Shown here piece by piece: positions 6,915 to 12,873 of a stretch of DNA of 12,873 nucleotides. A program made the position numbers and the translations under genes. The stretch spans positions 1-12,873 of the forward strand of contig CAYLYM010000109.1 in NCBI GenBank assembly GCA_964387645.1. The letters are read 5' to 3'. The stretch comes from CAYLYM01 sp964387645. Lineage in GTDB: Bacteria > Calditrichota > Calditrichia > RBG-13-44-9. The notes under the pieces are model-generated. The model was not told where the DNA came from. It ran no database searches and saw only the letters and a program-made list of their open reading frames with translations. How positions within the stretch are numbered: the stretch's first letter is position 1; each line of letters opens with the position of its first letter.

Positions 6915-8228
6915 TCAAGAATGATTGTTCGAAAAATCGTTTTCATTCTCATCAATTAACTTAAACAAGCGTCCAAAACTTTCAGGAAAAACTAATACTT
7001 TTCTTTCCAACTTATTCTCCAGCTCTTCTATTGTCCAGTCATCAAGGAAAAGTCCATCATCATTTAAAACATTCGGAGGCAGAACAACATAATCGCCTAA
7101 CGGTTTATCACGCAGGGCCTGAAAGATATCCTGCCCTACCAACAAACCAGCAACTACAATTGATTCACCATAAAAGTGATTGATCACCCTTTCTAAAGAA
7201 ATTTTTAAATTGGGCATTTTTTTTAATTTCGGCATAAAATATTTTTCAAGCACCCGGTGACCAAGTACACCGCTCACCAGGGTTAAATGCACATTAGTGT
7301 TGAACTTTTTCATTCTTGGAAGTTCCGCCTCAAATTGGTTAATAAAATCCCTAGTAAGTCCCACCCCATTTTCAAGTTGATAAAAGCCTTCATAATAATC
7401 GTTATCAGGTATGGGTTTGTTGGTACGAATATAGAACTCATCTGAGAGATAAATGAAAGAGCTGCCGATCTCCGATTTCAACTGGTACCGCTTTTCGTCA
7501 ATCATATCAAAAAGTTGCAACGTATATTCGTAGGTTACCGGCTGCAGGGTGGGCAGATTTCGACGGTGTTTAGTTAGTCCGACCGGAACAATAGCTAAGG
7601 AGCGAACACCAGGATAGAATTTTTTTAGATCATCAATGGTTTTCTCTAAATAAACGCCATCATTGAGCCCTGGACACAAAACAATCTGGCAATGCAACTC
7701 AATATCATTTCGGGTTAGATAATCAATTTTTTCCAGTAAATGATCATCAAATCGAATACCCAACATATATTTACGTAATTCAGGTTCTGTTACGTGAACA
7801 GAAACATACAATGGGGTCAATCGTTGCTCAACGATTCGATCCAGATCTTCCTGGGTAACATTAGTAAGAGTTACATAATGTCCGTAGAGGAAAGAAAATC
7901 GGTAATCTTCATCCTTGAAATAAAGCGATTTACGCAAACCTTTAGGGTTTTGGTGTACAAAACAGAAGATACATTTATTGCTGCATCTCCGCATATTTAG
8001 CTCTTCCAGAACAAGGCCCAGATCTTCTTGTGGTTCTTTTTCGATTTCATAAATAATTTGTTCTCCATCTTGCTCTATCAGAACTTCCAATTCTTCACCG
8101 GAGCAATAAAAACGATAATCCAGATTGTCGCGAATTTTTATTTGATTAATACTCAACAGTTTTGCCCCGGGTTTAATCCCTAATTCTTCCGCGATGCTAC
8201 CTGATTCTATATCTAAAATTTCAACCAT
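6915..8228 (-). CDS. PDZ / radical-SAM / DUF512 domain protein
   Basis: A 437-residue putative iron-sulfur oxidoreductase of unknown reaction. Residues 1-65 form a PDZ-like domain (SGSIAEELGIKPGAKLLSIN). The cysteine motif C82-x3-C86-x2-C89 (RRCSNKCIFCFVHQ) is that of radical-SAM enzymes, which bind a 4Fe-4S cluster and S-adenosylmethionine. It is followed by the family block KSLYFKDEDYRFSFLYGHY and by TLTN. The C-terminal half is the DUF512 domain. The ATG is supported by AAGAGGA 7 nt upstream. The neighbour downstream is der, the same pairing I recall from Clostridia, which hints at a link to ribosome or membrane-lipid genes there. The function remains uncharacterised as far as I know. Confidence 0.92.
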   Translation of the reverse strand: MVEILDIESGSIAEELGIKPGAKLLSINQIKIRDNLDYRFYCSGEELEVLIEQDGEQIIYEIEKEPQEDLGLVLEELNMRRCSNKCIFCFVHQNPKGLRKSLYFKDEDYRFSFLYGHYVTLTNVTQEDLDRIVEQRLTPLYVSVHVTEPELRKYMLGIRFDDHLLEKIDYLTRNDIELHCQIVLCPGLNDGVYLEKTIDDLKKFYPGVRSLAIVPVGLTKHRRNLPTLQPVTYEYTLQLFDMIDEKRYQLKSEIGSSFIYLSDEFYIRTNKPIPDNDYYEGFYQLENGVGLTRDFINQFEAELPRMKKFNTNVHLTLVSGVLGHRVLEKYFMPKLKKMPNLKISLERVINHFYGESIVVAGLLVGQDIFQALRDKPLGDYVVLPPNVLNDDGLFLDDWTIEELENKLERKVLVFPESFGRLFKLIDENENDFSNNHS

Positions 8229-8235
8229 TTACCAA

Positions 8236-8242
8236 TCCTCTT
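8236..8242 (-). promoter_or_regulatory. Ribosome binding site of the DUF512 gene
   Basis: On the minus strand AAGAGGA ends 7 nt before the ATG at 8228. It is one of the few good Shine-Dalgarno matches in the window and confirms that start. Confidence 0.6.
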
Positions 8243-8422
8243 CAAGAAATTGCAAAATTTAACAAATTTATTAGTCTTGAACCATAAGAATGTCAAAGAG
8301 TTTAAACATCATTAATTAACTGGCGATAAATGTACCTCTAAAAGGATGGTACGATCTGATTTTGATAACAAATTAATCGAATAAAATTTTTAAGAATAGA
8401 ATCAAGAAAAATATTAAGAAAA

Positions 8423-9100
8423 TTATTTAAAAAGCTTTTCTATATCGCTTATGGATATATCATCAAAATTGTTAATAATAATATCCACGTTTTGAAATTC
8501 ATGAGCCCGATGCGTGGTGGTGACGGCCACAACTTTGCATCCAGCCCGACGTGCTGCTTCAACCCCCGAAAAAGAATCTTCAAAGACCACACATTTTCCC
8601 GGTGGCAATTCTAAAAGTTGAGCTGTTTTAAGATAAATTTCAGGATCTGGTTTTCCCTCATTGACAAACGACTCATCCACGACGAGATCAAAAAATTCTT
8701 TTGTACATGTCTTTTCTAAAACAAAATCCACGTTGGCAGCAATAGCAGAAGTAGCCAAAGCAATCCTGATCCGATTTGCTTTTAGCAACTTTAAAAAATC
8801 CACTAGGCCTTTTACCGGCTTAATGATCGGTTCAAATAATTTCCTGAACAACCGCTCTTTTTCTTCGGAATGATAACGAATTTCTTCCTCCGTGATGTTT
8901 CCCTGGAATACATTATATAACCAATCACGGTTGGTTCGACCGAAGATATTTTTTTCCATAAATTCTTCAGAAAGAGATAAACCTAACTTCTGGCAATATT
9001 GCTTCAATGCCACTACATGAACGGGATTACTATCTACAATAACGCCATCCATATCGAATACAACTGCAAAATTAAATTTATTCTTTTCATTATTTGTCAT
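8423..9100 (-). CDS. HAD-family phosphatase / beta-phosphoglucomutase-like
   Basis: A complete haloacid-dehalogenase enzyme of about 225 residues. Motif I is FDMDGVIVDS, holding the nucleophile Asp and the acid/base Asp two residues later. Motif II is LATSA, motif III is the Lys in EGKPDPEIY, and motif IV is VVFEDSFSGVEAARRAGC. The helical cap between motifs I and II is the small C1 type found in beta-phosphoglucomutase and related sugar-phosphate phosphatases such as YcjU, YniC and GS1-type enzymes. Substrate choice cannot be read from the motifs. I prefer the ATG at 9100, five codons inside the longest frame (TTG at 9115), because it places motif I at the usual distance from the N-terminus. 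The gene stands alone, divergent from the response regulator and 194 nt upstream of the DUF512 gene. Confidence 0.9.
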   Translation of the reverse strand: MTNNEKNKFNFAVVFDMDGVIVDSNPVHVVALKQYCQKLGLSLSEEFMEKNIFGRTNRDWLYNVFQGNITEEEIRYHSEEKERLFRKLFEPIIKPVKGLVDFLKLLKANRIRIALATSAIAANVDFVLEKTCTKEFFDLVVDESFVNEGKPDPEIYLKTAQLLELPPGKCVVFEDSFSGVEAARRAGCKVVAVTTTHRAHEFQNVDIIINNFDDISISDIEKLFK

Positions 9101-9302
9101 AAAAACCAAACCCAAATTTTGTATTCATAAATAAACAAAACAATAAATTTAAACAATATTTTCCTTAAATTGATAATTAAATATTTTTATCATAGCTCAT
9201 CATATTTTGTTGCTTTATCAATTTAATGTCAACAATCGTAATATCATTACAGAAGTCAATTGTCAAAAACGAAAAATTTGAAAAATTCTCTAATATTTTT
9301 AA

Positions 9303-9330
9303 TTGACTTGCCGAAATAGATTAAAATAAT
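9303..9330 (+). promoter_or_regulatory. Candidate promoter of the response regulator gene
   Basis: TTGACT (9303-9308) and AATAAT (9325-9330) are 16 nt apart and match consensus at four and five of six positions. They lie just before the ATG at 9349, which would give a leader of only about 12 nt. That short leader and the local AT-richness make this tentative. Confidence 0.3.
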
Positions 9331-9348
9331 CAAGTTGAAAAAAGAACT

Positions 9349-10122
9349 ATGAAAAAGAATACTCAAAAAGAACTTCAGGGAACCCGCATATTAGTGGTCG
9401 AAGATAGTCCCACACAGGCAAAAAAGTTGCAACATTTGCTAATCCGTCAAGGTTCAAATGTGTTTTTAGCTGCTAATGGAAAACAGGCATTAACAATATT
9501 AGAAAAAGAGAAAATTGATATTGTTATTAGTGATGTCATAATGCCCGAAATGGACGGATTTGAATTGTGTAAGATAATCAAAAGTAAAAGAGAATGGGCT
9601 GATATCCCAGTAGTACTGCTCACTTCATTAAAAGACCCTAAAGACATTATCCGCGGCCTGAAATCTGGCGCAGATAATTTCCTGACCAAACCCTATGATC
9701 CAGAGTTTCTCTTAAAACGGATGAAATATATCATTATTAACCGGCAATTACGGCAGAAAGGTGCAACAGAATTAGGCATGGAGATCTTTTTTGCAGGTGA
9801 AAAGTTCTTTCTTTCTTCAGAAAGAATACAAATTGTAGATCTGTTACTTTCAACTTATGAAGCGGCAGTCAAAAAGAGTCTCGAATTAGAAGAAGCCAAT
9901 AAAAAACTAAAAAAAGCGCTGAACGAAATTAAAACTTTACATGGACTTATTCCCATTTGTGCAAATTGCAAAAAAGTTCGAAACGACCAGGGATACTGGC
10001 AGATGGTTGAAGAATATGTAAGTGAGCATTCTGATGTCACTTTTTCTCATGGTATTTGTCCGGACTGTTATAAAAAATTATATGGTAACCGATTCTCAAA
10101 TAAATCAAAAAAAATCAAATAA
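9349..10122 (+). CDS. Response regulator with Cys-rich C-terminal domain
   Basis: 257 residues. A CheY-type receiver domain (about 12-130) has the acidic pair E18/D19, the phosphoacceptor D62 in ISDVIMPEMDG, the switch T92 and K114 in LTKPY, so it should be phosphorylated by a histidine kinase. A linker with FFAGEKFFL follows, then a coiled coil (about 170-198). The tail has HGLIPICANCKKVRNDQGYW and HGICPDCYKKLYG, with C204, C207, C237 and C240 as two CxxC pairs. This suggests a zinc or metal knuckle also found at the end of many sensor kinases and regulators. There is no DNA-binding or GGDEF output domain. It precedes the CheW gene by 180 nt and probably belongs to the same chemosensory system. 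The start is the first Met before the receiver domain. Confidence 0.92.
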   Translation: MKKNTQKELQGTRILVVEDSPTQAKKLQHLLIRQGSNVFLAANGKQALTILEKEKIDIVISDVIMPEMDGFELCKIIKSKREWADIPVVLLTSLKDPKDIIRGLKSGADNFLTKPYDPEFLLKRMKYIIINRQLRQKGATELGMEIFFAGEKFFLSSERIQIVDLLLSTYEAAVKKSLELEEANKKLKKALNEIKTLHGLIPICANCKKVRNDQGYWQMVEEYVSEHSDVTFSHGICPDCYKKLYGNRFSNKSKKIK

Positions 10123-10302
10123 GAAAGACCTATTTTGTCATAAATTCTAAAATTGTTCTTTATCCAGATTAATTTTTCTCAATTACTTCTTCATGTTTGT
10201 TTTACAACTGATCTATCAGAAAAAACAAAACAATATTAAGTTTTTCCCATAACTGACGATAATCTCAATTCGGAATAAATCAACAATTAAAAAATATTCT
10301 AA
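10123..10302 (+). other. Spacer with dyad symmetry before cheW
   Basis: 180 nt without a gene. It holds the dyad CTGATCTATCAG (10208-10219). This is nested inside the 8-bp inverted pair TTTGTTTT (10196-10203) and AAAACAAA (10222-10229), with centres offset by about one base. It could be an operator or a weak hairpin; no T-run follows closely enough for a standard terminator. Confidence 0.25.
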
Positions 10303-10788
10303 ATGATAAATGAATTCGATAACATAATCTTATTTAACCTGGATGATCAAAAGTACGCAATCGATATAAAAAATGTTGAGCGTATTATCCAGTCTGTCCA
10401 GTTAGTTGGTTTGCCAGATAGCCCTAAAACCATACTCGGTGTAGCACATGTTCAGGGCAAGGTGATCCCGGTGATTAACATACGCAGAAAATTCCATCTT
10501 AAAGAAAGGGGAATTGACTTAAACGATCATTTTATTATTGTTTCACACAAAGGCCAGAAATTTATTCTACCTGTTGAAAGGGTTCAATTAATTAGTACCA
10601 AAAAGCATATTGAGTTTGTAAACTCTAAAGAATTTTTTCCAAATTTGCAGCTCACAAAAGGTGCTTTAAGATTAAAACATGAAGTTATTCCAATAATTGA
10701 CCTGAAAAAATTATTGATATTCCCTAATTCTAAAAAGATTGAATCCGCAATCAAGGCAGGGTCGGATAAAAATGACTCTGAACAGTAA
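10303..10788 (+). CDS. cheW: CheW-like chemosensory coupling protein
   Basis: A 161-residue single-domain CheW that would bridge chemoreceptors and the kinase CheA at the inner membrane. The fold is recognisable from FNLDDQKYAIDIKNVERII (11-29), ILGVAHVQGKVIPVINIRRKF (44-64) and the closing VIPIIDLKKLL. At the position equivalent to E. coli Arg62 (NLRG) it has Gln51 (HVQG); I believe this variant also occurs in other CheW groups. The last ~20 residues are a charged tail. The ATG at 10303 has only an A-rich upstream context. Its stop codon overlaps the start of cheR by 17 nt, so the two are translated from one message. In length and position it corresponds to WspB of the Wsp pathway. Confidence 0.92.
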   Translation: MINEFDNIILFNLDDQKYAIDIKNVERIIQSVQLVGLPDSPKTILGVAHVQGKVIPVINIRRKFHLKERGIDLNDHFIIVSHKGQKFILPVERVQLISTKKHIEFVNSKEFFPNLQLTKGALRLKHEVIPIIDLKKLLIFPNSKKIESAIKAGSDKNDSEQ

Positions 10789-12274
10789 CATCAAAAAATT
10801 TAACAAATTTCTTGCAGATAACTTTGGTATATATTTCCCAAAGGAACGCTACAAAGAATTACTTATCGGGCTTAAACGAGCCGCTTATTCTTCAGGTGAA
10901 CCGTTCAATGAGGAATATATTTATCGGCTTTTAAGTCAAAAACCAGAAAAACACCAATTGCAAAAACTCATAAATTTTCTTACAAACGGTGAAACCTACT
11001 TCTTTCGGGAAGCACGAACTTTAGAAGTGGTCAAAACCCGTATCATACCACAAATTCTAGAAAAACAACAGAATGATTCCTCACATTTACGAATTTGGAG
11101 TGCGGGGTGTTCAACCGGAGAAGAACCTTATACCATTGCTATCATTCTCAAAGAAATATTACCACCTAATAAACCATGGCGTCTGGATCTAATTGCAACC
11201 GACATTAATCAAAAATTTCTTGAAAAAGCAAAAATCGGAGTCTATTCAAATTGGTCATTTCGTGGCACTCCAGAATACATTAAAGAAAAATATTTTACAA
11301 AAATAGATGACAAACATTACCAAATCTCTGAGGAAATCCGATCTAAGGTTACCTTTCGTCTTTTTAATTTGGCAGAAAAAGACTGGCATAAGATCTTCCC
11401 AGAAATTATACCCATGGATTTGATTTTCTGCCGAAACGTTTTAATCCATTTTAATAAAAACATTGTTAATAAGATAATCGATAAATTTTTTGAAGTTTTG
11501 GTTTCTGGAGGCTGGTTGATTTTAGGATCTGCAGAATCATCTTTTGTAAGCAACAAAAAATCAAAATGTTTACCTTTTCCTGGTTTGCCTATTTTTCAAA
11601 AAGCAAACCATATCGTACAACTAAAACCATCCAATCCTTTAAATTTAAACTTTCATTCGAAAAGAGACTCTAATCCTACTTCACAAAAAATATCTTTACA
11701 GCATAAATTCAAAGACAATCATGACCCCAAAAAGCCGTTTTTACCTATTTACAGTCAACCTTCACAAATTCAGAAAAGAAAATTTTCATCAGAACTAAAT
11801 AAAAATTTGGCGGATAAAGAAAAATTTTGTGATCCTTTGAATTTTTTGGAAAAAGAACTTAAAACAAAATCTAAATTAGACATCCAGGATTATGATAGAA
11901 TCATCATTTTAACTAAAGCGCTGGCAAACCGGGGAGCATTCGAAAAAGCAGGATGGTGGTGTAAAAAATGCCTTGAAATTAACAAGATTGATCCTAAAGC
12001 ACATTATTTAATGGCCATTATTCTTCAAGAAATGCAAGATTTTTCAGGAGCCAAAGAAGCACTTCAAAAAGCCTTATTTCTTCAGCCTGACCACATTATG
12101 GCACAATTTACATTAGCCACGCTATTGATGAAAGAAGGCCAATTTGGGGAAGCAGAAAAGCTATTGAAAAGTATCATTTCCCAATTATCAGAACTGTCAC
12201 CGGATTTCGAGATTCCAGATAGCGACAATTTAACAGCTAAAGAGTTACTGGAAATATCGAAAACAATGGTTTAG
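10772..12274 (+). CDS. cheR: CheR methyltransferase fused to TPR repeats
   Basis: A 500-residue protein that should methylate receptor glutamates using S-adenosylmethionine. The N-terminal all-helical CheR domain ends with NGETYFFRE (72-80). The methyltransferase core has AGCSTGEEP (111-119, the SAM-binding loop), LIATDIN, FRLFNLAE, DLIFCRNVLIHF (216-227) and GGWLILGSAES. A low-complexity, Ser/Lys/Asn-rich linker spans about 285-372. Roughly three TPR units follow (about 373-470), including AHYLMAIILQEMQDFSGAKEALQKAL. CheR-TPR fusions are known in WspC and FrzF, where the repeats affect receptor targeting. The ATG at 10772 is chosen over a TTG at 10739 because it gives the usual N-terminus and sits after AGGCAGGG. 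The downstream gene begins 19 nt after the stop. Confidence 0.95.
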   Translation: MTLNSNIKKFNKFLADNFGIYFPKERYKELLIGLKRAAYSSGEPFNEEYIYRLLSQKPEKHQLQKLINFLTNGETYFFREARTLEVVKTRIIPQILEKQQNDSSHLRIWSAGCSTGEEPYTIAIILKEILPPNKPWRLDLIATDINQKFLEKAKIGVYSNWSFRGTPEYIKEKYFTKIDDKHYQISEEIRSKVTFRLFNLAEKDWHKIFPEIIPMDLIFCRNVLIHFNKNIVNKIIDKFFEVLVSGGWLILGSAESSFVSNKKSKCLPFPGLPIFQKANHIVQLKPSNPLNLNFHSKRDSNPTSQKISLQHKFKDNHDPKKPFLPIYSQPSQIQKRKFSSELNKNLADKEKFCDPLNFLEKELKTKSKLDIQDYDRIIILTKALANRGAFEKAGWWCKKCLEINKIDPKAHYLMAIILQEMQDFSGAKEALQKALFLQPDHIMAQFTLATLLMKEGQFGEAEKLLKSIISQLSELSPDFEIPDSDNLTAKELLEISKTMV

Positions 12275-12293
12275 CTGAGGGAGAAAAACAAAG

Positions 12294-12873
12294 ATGAAAG
12301 ATTCTCTAAATATACAAACAAAAAAACATAACCGGTTGGAACAACTCATTCATCAGCTTAACCAGGTGAAAAAATTAAATGAAACCGCTGAAAAATTCAT
12401 TCGTGAGAAACAATTAGAAATCTTTAAAAAACGAACTCAACAAATAGCTCGAAAAATTGAGAAAAAAGCAACACATGATCAAGTTTTAGAAATTGTTCAT
12501 TTTACCTTAGATGATGAACATTACGGTATTCCTGATAATTTTGTTAAAGAAGTTTTAAATAAAAAAACAATTACTCCTTTACCCACTACTCCTGCTTTTG
12601 TGGAAGGTATCACAAACCGGCGGGGACAGATACTATCCGTGATCAACCTTCAAAAATTTTTAGGTATTCCTCAAACGGATTCAAAGGTAAAAGCAAAAAT
12701 TATTGTTGTCGGGAATTCAGATATCGAAGTTGGCCTTTTGGTAAATACCGTACAGGGCACCTGGCAAGTTCCACAAGAACAGATACAAGATAAATTACCA
12801 ACATTTATAGATGATAAAGCTGAGTTCATTCGGGGAATAACCAATGATCGAATTCTAATTTTAGACATTGATA
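12294..12873 (+). CDS. CheW-like protein with charged N-terminal extension, partial
   Basis: The frame opens at ATG 12294, preceded by GAGGGAG (12277-12283), and runs off the window after 193 codons with no stop. Residues 1-63 are charged and helical, rich in Lys, Glu and Gln with leucines at coiled-coil spacing. The CheW fold starts at about 64 with VLEIVHFTLDDEHYGIP and continues with FVEGITNRRGQILSVINL, where the Arg equivalent to E. coli Arg62 is kept. It then shows IIVVGNSDIEVGLLVNTV and FIRGITNDRILILDI at the edge. The fold is therefore nearly complete. The long extension and the position after cheR-TPR match WspD rather than a housekeeping CheW. It starts 19 nt after cheR and is surely in the same operon. 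The C-terminus is not visible. Confidence 0.9.
   Translation, partial: MKDSLNIQTKKHNRLEQLIHQLNQVKKLNETAEKFIREKQLEIFKKRTQQIARKIEKKATHDQVLEIVHFTLDDEHYGIPDNFVKEVLNKKTITPLPTTPAFVEGITNRRGQILSVINLQKFLGIPQTDSKVKAKIIVVGNSDIEVGLLVNTVQGTWQVPQEQIQDKLPTFIDDKAEFIRGITNDRILILDID

Noticed and set aside
10739..10771. TTG start giving CheR 11 extra residues
   Set aside because: The added residues come from the overlapping end of cheW and do not look like a CheR N-terminus. The ATG at 10772 has a better context.
12671..12868. 65-residue minus-strand frame at the right end
   Set aside because: It is a shadow of the CheW-like gene starting at 12294, whose plus-strand translation has clear family motifs.

Overview
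The window is AT-rich chromosomal bacterial DNA. Three things point to a lineage of the FCB group, such as Calditrichota, KSB1 or a relative. A secreted protease ends in a type IX secretion (T9SS)-like sorting domain. Translation starts are mostly A-rich with weak Shine-Dalgarno sites. A mannose-family PTS, an HdrA relative and a CheW/CheR system occur side by side. The exact phylum is inference; no rRNA or tRNA gene is present to settle it.

Layout. (1) 1-1284, plus strand: a short AT-rich leader, a five-repeat TPR protein starting at TTG, a probable hairpin terminator, and the first ~110 residues of an HdrA-type iron-sulfur flavoprotein that then lose homology and stop, so this is a truncated gene. 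(2) 1316-3313, minus strand: a PTS block reading IIC, then IID (17-nt overlap), then HPr. No IIA or IIB is present. Between IID and HPr lies a 73-nt imperfect palindrome that resembles a dispersed genomic repeat. (3) 3628-5307, minus: a secreted HExxH metalloprotease of the MXAN_6640 type. (4) 5422-8228, minus: the ribosome-assembly GTPase Der and, upstream of it, a PDZ/radical-SAM/DUF512 protein, a pairing also known from Firmicutes. (5) 8423-9100, minus: a HAD phosphatase/phosphomutase of the beta-phosphoglucomutase type. (6) 9349 to the end, plus: a signalling cluster of a response regulator with an unusual Cys-rich tail, CheW, CheR fused to TPRs, and a second CheW-like protein with a charged N-terminal extension. 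The last gene runs off the window.

Functionally, the plus-strand cluster at the right end is the most coherent system. The order CheW, CheR-TPR, extended CheW matches wspB-wspC-wspD of the Wsp surface-sensing pathway and related 'alternative cellular function' chemosensory operons. The receptor, CheA and CheB would be expected just beyond the right edge. The PTS block looks incomplete for sugar transport by itself, and its HPr keeps both His15 and Ser46, so a regulatory role is possible. I see no CRISPR array, integrase, transposase or phage gene. The best candidates for something unusual are the HdrA truncation point, the palindromic element, and the incomplete PTS.
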